From Planifilum fimeticola (GTDB lineage: Bacteria; Bacillota; Bacilli; Thermoactinomycetales; DSM-44946): a stretch of DNA of 64,000 bases. Location: positions 54,049 through 118,048 of the forward strand of contig NZ_PVNE01000010.1 of assembly GCF_003001905.1 (NCBI RefSeq). Reading direction: 5' to 3'. The notes under the pieces were generated by a model. It was not told where the DNA came from and searched no databases. It saw nothing but the letters and a program-made list of their open reading frames with translations. Shown one piece after another: positions 55,308 to 63,182 of the stretch; positions within the stretch are counted from its first letter, which is position 1, and each line of letters starts with the position of its first letter. The translations under genes were made by a program, and so were the position numbers.

Positions 55308-56275
55308 GAAAGGCCGTTTCTTTTTTCTTTCTGCTAACGCCGGTTTTAGTAATAGTCCTAGTCATCAGTCTGTTGGGTTTCGCCGTCGTTTTCATTTCCG
55401 TATTGATGGGCGGCGGTGATGAATTGACGGACGGATACAGTGGATATTTGGGAGGTGTACCGTTTGCGGACCTGATCAACAGGACTGCGGCAAGGTACGA
55501 CATCAGTCCCGCATTGATTGCGGCAATTATAGACCAAGAATCGAATTTCAATCCGAAGGCGCACTCATCCGCCGGGGCGATCGGCTTGATGCAAATTATG
55601 CCAGGCACGTGCCGGGGAATTGGATATCCGGCGGATGAATGTTGGAAGCCTGAAAACAATATTGATGCGGGCGGGAGAATCATTGCCGGCCACTTGAAGT
55701 CATACAGGGGTAACTTGGAACTCGCGCTTGCAGCGTATAACGCGGGCGCGGGGAACGTGAGGAAGTACGGAGGTGTTCCTCCGTTCCCTGAAACCAGGAA
55801 TTATGTGGTGGAAGTTGCAAAACAGTACGAGAAGTACAAAAAGAAGCTGGTCGGTGGAAAATTTGAAACGGTTGGCGGGTTCCCCACAACACTGATGTTC
55901 CCCGCGAATGGGGAGATTACGTCACCGTTTGGATGGCGTTGGGGGCGGATGCATGAAGGTGTGGACATTGGCGCGCCGGAAGGAACGCCGATTGTAGCCG
56001 CGGCGGACGGGGTCGTTATAAAAAGTGGCCCGGCCAGTGGGTACGGGTGGGTGATCGTGATTGATCACGGCGGCGGCTTGACCACTGTTTACGGCCATAT
56101 GTACCACAGTACCGTTGTTGTGAGTCAGGGGGAAGCCGTATCGAAAGGCCAGAAAATCGCTTCGATCGGCAATAACGGGCGCTCCACCGGACCGCACCTT
56201 CATTTCGAAGTGCGCATGAACGGCAACTCGCTGGATCCGCTGAAATACTTAAGAACGAACTGGAAAGATGGTTGA
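55304..56275 (+). CDS. bifunctional wall hydrolase: lytic transglycosylase plus M23 peptidase
   Basis: 323 residues: membrane anchor (about 8-35), an SLT transglycosylase domain with Glu79 (IDQESNFNPKA, GLMQIMPGT, AAYNAG), and a C-terminal M23 LytM domain with HEGVDIG and HLHFEV zinc motifs, apparently complete. It should open peptidoglycan for the transfer channel, the role of CwlT in ICEBs1, although CwlT uses a different peptidase domain. It overlaps the preceding gene by four bases. Confidence 0.92.
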   Translation: MRKAVSFFFLLTPVLVIVLVISLLGFAVVFISVLMGGGDELTDGYSGYLGGVPFADLINRTAARYDISPALIAAIIDQESNFNPKAHSSAGAIGLMQIMPGTCRGIGYPADECWKPENNIDAGGRIIAGHLKSYRGNLELALAAYNAGAGNVRKYGGVPPFPETRNYVVEVAKQYEKYKKKLVGGKFETVGGFPTTLMFPANGEITSPFGWRWGRMHEGVDIGAPEGTPIVAAADGVVIKSGPASGYGWVIVIDHGGGLTTVYGHMYHSTVVVSQGEAVSKGQKIASIGNNGRSTGPHLHFEVRMNGNSLDPLKYLRTNWKDG

Positions 56276-56292
56276 AAGGAGAAGATGAATAA

Positions 56293-57438
56293 ATGCAAAA
56301 GATGGCTTATTTGCCGCCGATCGAGGATAAAAGGCCGCCAAATTTCGTTGTTCGCGCCTTATACTCAATATTCCGGTGGTTCGGTGATTTTGTCCCGATG
56401 TTTTCAGCTTTATTTGTTTTTATCGGGCGATCACTGATGGTTGTGGTTAATTTTCTGATTTTGTTGGGGATCATTACTATTTCTTGGGCACATTCACTGG
56501 AACTTCTGCGATATGCAGGACTGCACTACGGTCTCGAATGGGTTGGGGTTTTTGTGTGGGATGGGAGTTTTGTTTATTCGTCTATAGTGCTTTCAAGAGA
56601 TTTCAGGAACGGGACCCCACTTGCAGGTTGGGCACCATGGGCGGGTTTTCTGATGGGGATGTGTTTCGTCATCACAAGTAATTACTTGGGGATGTCGGAT
56701 AACAATGCCGGACGAGTTATTGGGGTAGCCACTCCTTTCCTACTCTTGGTTTTTAAAGGAGTAATGGCTCACCAGTTTCGCCAAAGCCGAAAAGACAACA
56801 GGCGAGTAGATACCAACGTGGAGAGGGAGATGCCCTCTGCCTCCACCGAAAATCGAGAGGTAGAGATCTCCTCAGCAAGACATGGAGTAGGAGTTGTGGA
56901 GGCTTCTTCATCTCAGGTGGAGGGAATGGAGAAATCTCCCTCCATGTTGGAGGAAGTGGAAAATGCTATTCCCTCCACAACCTCCACCATGGAGACTGGG
57001 GTGGAGGGAGAGGTGAAGGAGAGAGTGGAGGTGGAGACTCCTCCTACTTCTATTGTGGAGAAAAAGGAGGAGACCTCCACACCTCGTGTGGAGGGTGTGG
57101 AGGATGTGGAGGAGGAGACCTCCCGGCGGAAAGTGGAGAGGGTGGAGAAGGCGGGAAAGAAAAATGTGGAGGTTCCACCTTCCACCTCTGCCGAAGAGCG
57201 GAGGGAGGGAGACCGGGAGAACTGCTCCTCGTGCAAAGTGGAGGAGAAAATCACTCCCGCTTCTACTTTCAATGGAGAGAGGGAAAAGGAAACCATTCCC
57301 GGTTCTCCATTGGAGGTAGCGATGAAGATTATGAAGGAGGAGGGGAAGGTGCCGGGAAGAAAGCGGCTGATGGAGGAAGGGTTTTCGGAATGGGTAGCGC
57401 GGCAGACGGCGAAAGAGTTGAAGAGACTGGCGGGATAA
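56293..57438 (+). CDS. DUF2637-like membrane protein with low-complexity VE-rich region
   Basis: 381 residues. The N-terminal half has four to five membrane helices in the DUF2637 style (FLILLGIITISWAHSLELLRYAG, WVGVFVWDGSFVYSSIVLSRDF, WAPWAGFLMGMCFVITSNYLG). A Val-Glu/Ser-Thr low-complexity section (about 175-330) is encoded by GTGGAG and CTCCAC words, and the C-terminal 40 residues (AMKIMKEEGKVPGRKRLMEEGFSEWVARQTAKELKRLAG) look like a small helical DNA-binding domain. DUF2637 proteins are typical of actinobacterial plasmids. The link section appears shaped by the underlying DNA repeat. Confidence 0.7.
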   Translation: MQKMAYLPPIEDKRPPNFVVRALYSIFRWFGDFVPMFSALFVFIGRSLMVVVNFLILLGIITISWAHSLELLRYAGLHYGLEWVGVFVWDGSFVYSSIVLSRDFRNGTPLAGWAPWAGFLMGMCFVITSNYLGMSDNNAGRVIGVATPFLLLVFKGVMAHQFRQSRKDNRRVDTNVEREMPSASTENREVEISSARHGVGVVEASSSQVEGMEKSPSMLEEVENAIPSTTSTMETGVEGEVKERVEVETPPTSIVEKKEETSTPRVEGVEDVEEETSRRKVERVEKAGKKNVEVPPSTSAEERREGDRENCSSCKVEEKITPASTFNGEREKETIPGSPLEVAMKIMKEEGKVPGRKRLMEEGFSEWVARQTAKELKRLAG

Positions 57439-57917
57439 TTTATCCCGCTTCCACCAAAAAGGCGGAGGCCTCAATCTCCGCTTTTTTGGTGGGAGGCTGA
57501 AGGATTGGAGCCTTCCGATCAGATTAGTGGAGGGAATGAGGGGTGGAGAGGATGGAGGTGGAGATTTTCAGGTGGAGGGAGGCGAGGGGTGGAGAATGGA
57601 GCATTCCTCCACCTAATAATCAGGTGAAGAGAAAGGGCTATGGAGATGAAGGTTAACTTTCCCTCCATAAGGAGGTGGAGGTCTCCACCTTCCTCCATAA
57701 AGATGGAGAGAAAAGGAGGAGCACATGGAGAGGGGGTAAAGGTGGAGGGGAGTGGACATCCTATCACCTCCCACGTGGAGAGATGGAACTCTTCCTCTCC
57801 AGGTGGAGAGGGTGGAGGTGGAGAGTATGGGGAGGAGAATTTTTCTCCATCTCCACCCTGGAGAAGGTGGAGATCTTTCCGGGATGGAGAGGTCTTATAC
57901 AATATGGAGGTGGAGAT
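56816..57917. repeat. GTGGAG/CTCCAC word-rich tract
   Basis: By eye, about 27 GTGGAG on the plus strand and about 7 CTCCAC in 1.1 kb. The first two thirds are inside the DUF2637-like gene and the rest in the gap before the RusA-like gene, where no gene is supported. Spacing is irregular; hairpins such as GGAGGTGGAG-GT-CTCCACCTTC (57671-57692) occur. Confidence 0.8.
57451..57492 (+). terminator. rho-independent terminator
   Basis: CCACCAAAAA-GCGGAG (57451-57467) pairs with CTCCGC-TTTTTGGTGG (57476-57492), including the T-run in the stem; preceded by a small palindrome GCGGGATAA/TTATCCCGC (57430-57448). Confidence 0.7.
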
Positions 57918-57920
57918 GTC

Positions 57921-58595
57921 ATGAGCAAATCTCGTCTGAAAAGCGCCTTGTTTTATACGGAGCGTCTGCGGGCTGAATTGTTGGATTCTTTAGCGGAGTT
58001 GGAGGAGATGGAACGCTGGAGAAAAGAAAAGCCGCCGGCCTGTCCGATAGCTTCCGCGGAACCGATGACGGTACACGGCTACCCCGTATTCCGGTTTTCT
58101 TACGATGGAAGATTGCCGTCTTATTATGGGGACTTTCAATATCGGGCGAAAGTACGGGACTATTACCTTGCGGCAACGCTTCGGGCATATGACTGGTCAA
58201 AAATCGATTTAAGGTTTGATCGGGCAGCTGTGTTTGTCGCCCATTATTTCAAAAGCATACGCACTCGTGACTTGGATAATCGAAATCGCAAATATTTGAT
58301 AGATGCTTTGCGACGAACATTGCTCATCAAGGATGACAGTTGGCATCATCTGATGTGGGCGGAACGGGGGTTTTTGGATCGTATCGATCATGTGCAGATG
58401 TTCGTCATGGAAATGGATAATTTTCATGACTTTGTCAAACTGATGAATGAAAATCCCAAGGAGGTGGTCAAATATCCCGAATTGTCTATGGAAGAAATGC
58501 TGAGTCAGGAATCCGAAGAAAAGGAAAGGGAGAAACAAATAAAACCGCAAAAATTCGGAACAGGGGAGGGAAAGGTGAAGGGCTTTTGGGATTAA
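57921..58595 (+). CDS. RusA-like Holliday junction nuclease, probable
   Basis: 224 residues. The segment RTRDLDNRNRKYLIDALRRTLLIKDDSWHH carries the acid pattern of RusA enzymes: Asp117, Asp119 (D-x-DN), the later K..ID.L, and Asp138/Asp139. A helical N-terminal part (LKSALFYTERLRAELLDSLAELEEME) precedes it and the tail ends in GFWD. ATG 57921 follows GGAGGTGGAG, itself the last copy of the repeat tract. If right, the element has two junction resolvases (with the RecU-like protein). Confidence 0.65.
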   Translation: MSKSRLKSALFYTERLRAELLDSLAELEEMERWRKEKPPACPIASAEPMTVHGYPVFRFSYDGRLPSYYGDFQYRAKVRDYYLAATLRAYDWSKIDLRFDRAAVFVAHYFKSIRTRDLDNRNRKYLIDALRRTLLIKDDSWHHLMWAERGFLDRIDHVQMFVMEMDNFHDFVKLMNENPKEVVKYPELSMEEMLSQESEEKEREKQIKPQKFGTGEGKVKGFWD

Positions 58596-58596
58596 A

Positions 58597-58780
58597 CGGG
58601 TAAAAACTGCAAGGGTTTTAGCGGGAAGGAAAAGCAAAAAAGAGGAAAATTTGCGGGTAAAAATTAGGATGGGAAAAACGGGGCAAATTCTTATTTTTGC
58701 TTTTTACCCGGTGGATGATCTCTGTTCCTTACAACAAAACAGAAAAACGGGTTGAAGATCCGATTTCAATTTCTTACCCG
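58597..58780. repeat. inverted CGGGTAA sites
   Basis: CGGGTAAAAA at 58597 and 58654 (plus), TTTTTACCCGG near 58704 and TTCTTACCCGG near 58774 (inverted), with a diverged copy ACGGGTT at 58747. Iteron-like spacing of roughly 50-70 bases in AT-rich DNA. Confidence 0.65.
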
Positions 58781-58793
58781 GTTTGAGAGCAGG

Positions 58794-58819
58794 AAAACCC
58801 TTGTCAATAAAGGGTTTTT
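58794..58819 (+). terminator. rho-independent terminator
   Basis: AAAACCCTT (58794-58802) pairs with AAGGGTTTT (58810-58818), seven-base loop, final T. Confidence 0.6.
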
Positions 58820-58852
58820 CATTTTCTGAAGAGGAGCGGGAGGATCCGAAAA

Positions 58853-58900
58853 GTTATATGAGTACAATCGCGAATACTGGAGCGATTGTACTCATATAAC
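58853..58900. repeat. perfect 19-bp-arm hairpin, candidate oriT or origin element
   Basis: GTTATATGAGTACAATCGC (58853-58871), ten-base loop GAATACTGGA, GCGATTGTACTCATATAAC (58882-58900). It has no T-run, so it is not a terminator. It lies 73 bases before the Replic_Relax gene. Confidence 0.85.
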
Positions 58901-58973
58901 AGCCCGAAGATCAATCGGAAAAAACAACAGACAAGGAGTTGGGACCCGACCTGACCTGAAAGGAGGCGAACCG

Positions 58974-60176
58974 ATGCCGCAGCATCCGAGGGTCAAGCGG
59001 GTGCAACAACGGGACGTGGCGATTTTGCAGGACTTGTATCGTTATCGTATACTGACGACCGATCAACTGAGGAGGAGATACTTTTCGAACAGCAAGAGCT
59101 ATGTATATCAAAAAGTGCACGCGATGAAGAAAAGCGGGCTCATCATCTCGATTCACAGGGAGTTTGGAGGGACCGCTTATTACCGACTGACGGATGCAGG
59201 GATATCTTTCCTGAAAAAACAGGGAATTCCCGTAACCAAAGGCACAAAGGATTTGTACGTGTCTCCCCGCTTGCTCCCGTACCTGGTGATGAGCAACGAC
59301 ATCATGGTGGAATTGTCGCCCTACGGATGGGAGATGCAGGACAGTAGGGAGACGAAGGCGCGATACAGGGGACTGAACCGCAGCGGAAATATCCAGGGTA
59401 CGTTGATAAGCCCGGACGGGACCGAGTACGGCTTTTTCGTGTTGATGGAAAGCACCCGTGATCAGAACATGTTGAAAATGATCAAAGAAATCGAGACATC
59501 CGGGATCACAAACTTCCTCATTTTCGCCAAAGGGAGGGACTCCATCTGGCACTTCATTGAACGATCGAGAGAAAAGAAGCTCGTAACAAACGGGGCTCTA
59601 TGCGTCATGGATTATGCCTTTGGAGTGGAATACCTGAAATCCCGCCTATCCGACAAAAGACATTTCAAGCGAATCTTTCAGGACGAACAAGCCCCGGTAC
59701 ACTGGCTCGCACCCTCCGACAGAACCCGTTTTGAATGCATCGCCCGATACCGAGATGAGGAGGTGTACCTTGTCAACCTGCTGGATACCGATCTGATGAA
59801 AGTCGAAGCGGTTCACCACTACCTGGGAGACATACCCCGGTTGCAGCGGTTTGGAGAAAAACTGCGCCGGGTCCTCGTGCTGACCGAACCGGGTTTGCGG
59901 GACCTGCACGGGGAATTGTTGGGGGAAAGCCAGTACATTTGCTATCTGGAACTGTCACGCAATCGAATCAACGCATTTAGGCGACCGAAAGGGGAAATGA
60001 ACAATGAGCCTCATCATACCGGAACTGAAATCGATCACGAAGCACATCACGGGCAGGAAAGCCATCGAACAAGAGATTGCCGCTCTGCCGAAAGAAGCGC
60101 AAAGAAACATGTACAATCTGATGAAACGCATATTAAAGGACGAACTGATCTTCGTCCTTACCGTCGAACAAAATAA
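58974..60176 (+). CDS. replication-relaxation (Replic_Relax) family protein
   Basis: A winged-helix N terminus (QRDVAILQDLYRYRILTTDQLRRRYFSNSKSYVYQKVHAMKKSGLI) followed by a mixed domain (GTAYYRLTDAGISFLKK... TEYGFFVLMESTRDQNMLKMIKEIE) is typical of Replic_Relax proteins, linked to replication and DNA relaxation of Firmicute plasmids. The frame runs 400 codons, but its last roughly 60 (NNEPHHTGTEIDHEAHHGQ...) overlap another gene and look like shadow composition. ATG 58974 follows AAAGGAGGCGAACCG. It is the best relaxase or initiator candidate in the window. Confidence 0.78.
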   Translation: MPQHPRVKRVQQRDVAILQDLYRYRILTTDQLRRRYFSNSKSYVYQKVHAMKKSGLIISIHREFGGTAYYRLTDAGISFLKKQGIPVTKGTKDLYVSPRLLPYLVMSNDIMVELSPYGWEMQDSRETKARYRGLNRSGNIQGTLISPDGTEYGFFVLMESTRDQNMLKMIKEIETSGITNFLIFAKGRDSIWHFIERSREKKLVTNGALCVMDYAFGVEYLKSRLSDKRHFKRIFQDEQAPVHWLAPSDRTRFECIARYRDEEVYLVNLLDTDLMKVEAVHHYLGDIPRLQRFGEKLRRVLVLTEPGLRDLHGELLGESQYICYLELSRNRINAFRRPKGEMNNEPHHTGTEIDHEAHHGQESHRTRDCRSAERSAKKHVQSDETHIKGRTDLRPYRRTK

Positions 60177-60198
60177 AAGGAGATTTGAACAAATATGA
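60004..60198 (+). CDS. small helical protein overlapping the Replic_Relax gene
   Basis: 64 residues, MSLIIPELKSITKHITGRKAIEQEIAALPKEAQRNMYNLMKRILKDELIFVLTVEQNKRRFEQI, amphipathic and natural in composition. GAAAGGGGAAATGAACA precedes ATG 60004. It overlaps the previous frame by 173 bases in another frame and the next start by four. Family unknown. Confidence 0.6.
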   Translation: MSLIIPELKSITKHITGRKAIEQEIAALPKEAQRNMYNLMKRILKDELIFVLTVEQNKRRFEQI

Positions 60199-60695
60199 TT
60201 CAAGTCTTTTTTTTACTGTTCGGGCTGGTGGAAGGAGTCGCCATGTTCATGGGATGGTATCTGCCGCCGCCGGTCCCCCTGATGGTCGTCGGGGGAGGGA
60301 TGGCGGTTCTGTTTTTGTTTGAACTAATCAAAGGAGGGAGAGGCCGAGCCACGACGTCCCTGGCGGCCACCCTCCTCTTCTTCGGCCTGGCGTTGTCGAT
60401 GCGGCTTTATGAGACATGGCAGAAATTCGACGACATCCTGTCGCCGCCGATGGTAATGCGGATCGGTCTCGTTCTGACAGTCGCAGGGACCGTCTATTTT
60501 GCCTTCATCTGCAACCAATGGATGATCTCCTATCATGGCAGACGCGGGAACCTCAGGAAACAGGAACAGGAACCCTCTTTAAAAAGACGTTTTGAAGAGA
60601 GAAAAAGACAACGGGAGCTAGAGAAGCAGGATCTGCCGACCATCGTACTTGGTACGGTGCAGGAAATCGAGAAGAAGGGCTACTACAAGTACTGA
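60195..60695 (+). CDS. membrane protein, three to four helices
   Basis: 166 residues: hydrophobic segments VFFLLFGLVEGVAMFMGWYL, PLMVVGGGMAVLFLFELI, TSLAATLLFFGLALSMRLY and IGLVLTVAGTVYFAFI, then a basic tail (RRFEERKRQRELEKQDLP). It directly precedes the coupling protein and may be its membrane partner, since that ATPase lacks its own helices. Start overlaps the preceding stop. Confidence 0.7.
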   Translation: MIQVFFLLFGLVEGVAMFMGWYLPPPVPLMVVGGGMAVLFLFELIKGGRGRATTSLAATLLFFGLALSMRLYETWQKFDDILSPPMVMRIGLVLTVAGTVYFAFICNQWMISYHGRRGNLRKQEQEPSLKRRFEERKRQRELEKQDLPTIVLGTVQEIEKKGYYKY

Positions 60696-60731
60696 CAAAA
60701 CGCCTTTCAAATCCAAAGGGAGGGGAGTGTT

Positions 60732-62291
60732 TTGATCAGGAGGGAGGCCTTCCAGCCCAACGAAAACAGCATTACCTGGCAAGGGAAAGACTGCTTCACC
60801 CACATGCTGGTCGTCGGCCCGACCCGATCCGGGAAGACGGCCACGATCCTGAAGCCGATGATCTACCAGCTACTGCTCCAAAAGCGACGGGGCAGAAAGC
60901 TGGGTTTGTCCGTCGTCGAACCCAAGGGAGACGTGGCCCGGATGGTCAAGGAAATGAGTGAGGCCATGGGCATTCCCTATCTGTACATCGACCCGGAATT
61001 CCCCTCCAGCCACCGCTTCAATCCCATGGAGGGAGATATCGACGACGTGGCCGAAGCAACCGTCGTCGTTCTTCAGGGGCTGTTCGGGAAACAGGAGGCG
61101 TTTTTCAAAACGGTCCAGGAACTGTCTGCGAGAAACGTCACCAAACTGCTCAAGGAACTGCACGGCGATAAGATGGACATCATCGATGTAATGAACACCT
61201 TGCGGGACCCGCAGGAACTGGAAAGAAAGGTAAGCGAACTCAAGCAACGGGACGGCATGACCGATCTCGTTCATTTTTTCGAGTCGGAGCTGCTGGGTTC
61301 CATGCGGGAGAAATACCGGCAGTTCGTGATCGGTCTCCGCGCCCAGTTGGAGAACATCACCAGCAACCGGCTGCTGCGAAGGATCATGACCGGGAAAAGC
61401 GACCTGGACATCGACCGTCACTTTGCCGAGGGTGGCGTATTGGCGGTGAACACGGCCCTGGGAAGGCTCCGCAAGGCCGGGGACGCATTCGGTCAGTTTG
61501 TGATCATGCACCTGCAAAATGGCACGTTCCGTCGCCCGGGAACGGAGGATACCCGGATCCCCCACTTTCTCATCGTCGATGAGTACAGCCGGTACATCAA
61601 CCCCGACGTGGAGATGTTCCTCTCTCTTGCAGCGGAGTACAAAGTGGCCGGGGTATTTGCGACGCAATCCCTTGGTCAATTGGAGGTGGAGTCCGGGAAA
61701 ATCGGTCCCAAGGCAATGAAACAGGCGATCCTGACCAGTTGCCGAAACAAAATTGCTTTTGGCGGACTGTCGGCGGAAGACGCCAAACAATTCGCCGAGG
61801 AGTTTGGCAAGGACAAGGTGATGGTGCGACAAAGCACGTATCGGAACAAAATCCTGCTGCCGAACGTATTTCCAAACACCTATCGGGACACGGAAGACGA
61901 AAAGCGCCGCTTCAGTTACACCCAGTTGATGGACGGTCTGCCGAGGTTTCATTATGTGGCCAAAATCATGAAAGATGGCCGGATGCAAGAACCGGTATTG
62001 GGAAAAGGTCAATTCGTTCCGCGGGACTGGAAGGAGCGGAGGGAATGGGAGCCGGCTCCTTCATTCACAAGGCGGCTGGCCGACGTACTGCGTGCGATGG
62101 GAAAAGGATTGGCGAAAAAGGAACCTGTTGCAGTAGGATCAGAGGATGATGTGGTGCAGTCTGCGTCCAATGAATCGGATCCGCCCGATTTTCTTAAAGG
62201 AGGTGAGGCCCAAGAGCGAACATCGATGGAATCCATCAAAAGGGAAATCAAAAGGGAAGCGGTCACCGGTTCGGATGGATTTTGGGATTAA
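60732..62291 (+). CDS. VirD4/TraG-type coupling protein
   Basis: 519 residues of a type IV coupling ATPase: Walker A GPTRSGKT (29-36), VVEPKGDVARMV, Walker B FLIVDEYSRYI, FATQSLGQLEVE and NKIAFGGLSAEDAKQF. Unlike classical VirD4 it has no N-terminal membrane helices; the protein encoded just upstream may supply them. TTG 60732 follows GGGAGGGGAG. The tail ends GFWD, as in the RusA-like protein. It links the relaxosome to the VirB4-powered channel. Confidence 0.92.
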   Translation: MIRREAFQPNENSITWQGKDCFTHMLVVGPTRSGKTATILKPMIYQLLLQKRRGRKLGLSVVEPKGDVARMVKEMSEAMGIPYLYIDPEFPSSHRFNPMEGDIDDVAEATVVVLQGLFGKQEAFFKTVQELSARNVTKLLKELHGDKMDIIDVMNTLRDPQELERKVSELKQRDGMTDLVHFFESELLGSMREKYRQFVIGLRAQLENITSNRLLRRIMTGKSDLDIDRHFAEGGVLAVNTALGRLRKAGDAFGQFVIMHLQNGTFRRPGTEDTRIPHFLIVDEYSRYINPDVEMFLSLAAEYKVAGVFATQSLGQLEVESGKIGPKAMKQAILTSCRNKIAFGGLSAEDAKQFAEEFGKDKVMVRQSTYRNKILLPNVFPNTYRDTEDEKRRFSYTQLMDGLPRFHYVAKIMKDGRMQEPVLGKGQFVPRDWKERREWEPAPSFTRRLADVLRAMGKGLAKKEPVAVGSEDDVVQSASNESDPPDFLKGGEAQERTSMESIKREIKREAVTGSDGFWD

Positions 62292-62331
62292 AAGATTTCA
62301 AAACTCATTTCAAAAGGAGCAGTGATGTAAA

Positions 62332-63177
62332 ATGGCCAATAATGATGTGATGCAAGTCCTCATCGAGGGTTTTGATCCGACAAAAGTGCAGGAAAGCGAA
62401 GTCGATCAGCATTGGAAAAAGGTGTACGGGGCGTATCAGAATAAAACCATATTGCAGGCGCCGGTAACGGGGATTGAGAAGCTGAACGGAATCGATAAGG
62501 ACTTGGATAAACAATGTGCGGTGGTCACCCTTGGAACCATTCGCGGCTACATCCCGTTGGAGTTTTCGGGAGTTGAGAACATCCGGCAATTGAGGGCCAT
62601 GACCGGGAAGACGGTGGCGTTCAAGGTGCTGAATTTCGACCGGGAAGCGGGGGTGTTCACGGCCTCCCGCACGGCGGCGCTGGAACAGATGGCGGAGATT
62701 ACCCTGAGGAAAATCGAGGAAGGAGACACGATCATCGCCGTCGTCCGCCACGTCGGTCCCAACTACGTCCGTGCCGACATCGGCGGAATCGAGGTAAAGA
62801 TTCCGATTGAAGAGATCTCCTACGGTTGGATCGACGATCTGACCGAAGTGGTCAAAGTCGGCGACCATTTGAAGGTGAAGGTACTGGAGATCGACAAAGA
62901 GAATAAGGAAGTCAAAGTGAGTGCCAAAGCGCTTCAAACCAACCCGTGGCCGGATTGCGCCGGTCGTTTTTCCAAAGGCAATGAATACGTTGGTAAGGTG
63001 TCCGGTGTTCGTGAATACGGCGTGTTTGTGAATCTGGAACCGGGAGTGGATAGCTTGGCGCCGCATCTGAAGTTCCAGAACGTGAAAAAGGGAGACCGCG
63101 TCTTGGTACGTGTGTTGAACGTGGATGTGAAGAAGGAACAGATCCGCACGCGCATTACGCGGGTTATAGGGGGCTAG
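62332..63177 (+). CDS. triple S1-domain RNA/ssDNA-binding protein
   Basis: 281 residues with three S1-like OB repeats: about 40-115 (weak), 120-200 (EGDTIIAVVRHVGPNYVRADIGGIEVKIPIEEISYGW...VGDHLKVKVLEIDKENKEVKVSAKA) and 205-281 (GNEYVGKVSGVREYGVFVNLEPGVDSLAPH...). Similar S1-like proteins occur on Bacillales conjugative elements and phages. A role in translation or ssDNA handling is inferred. AAAGGAGC lies upstream of ATG 62332. Confidence 0.85.
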   Translation: MANNDVMQVLIEGFDPTKVQESEVDQHWKKVYGAYQNKTILQAPVTGIEKLNGIDKDLDKQCAVVTLGTIRGYIPLEFSGVENIRQLRAMTGKTVAFKVLNFDREAGVFTASRTAALEQMAEITLRKIEEGDTIIAVVRHVGPNYVRADIGGIEVKIPIEEISYGWIDDLTEVVKVGDHLKVKVLEIDKENKEVKVSAKALQTNPWPDCAGRFSKGNEYVGKVSGVREYGVFVNLEPGVDSLAPHLKFQNVKKGDRVLVRVLNVDVKKEQIRTRITRVIGG

Positions 63178-63182
63178 AGATC

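Noticed and set aside
56816..57917. Could the GTGGAG tract be a CRISPR array
   Set aside because: The unit is six to seven bases with irregular spacing and no spacers of constant length; no cas genes are present.
57519..57924. Open frames of 90-130 codons in the GTGGAG tract, and an N-terminal extension of the RusA-like gene to 57675
   Set aside because: Their sequence is a by-product of the repeated hexamer (Trp/Arg/Gly or Pro/Leu/His runs); the ribosome site at 57910 fits ATG 57921.
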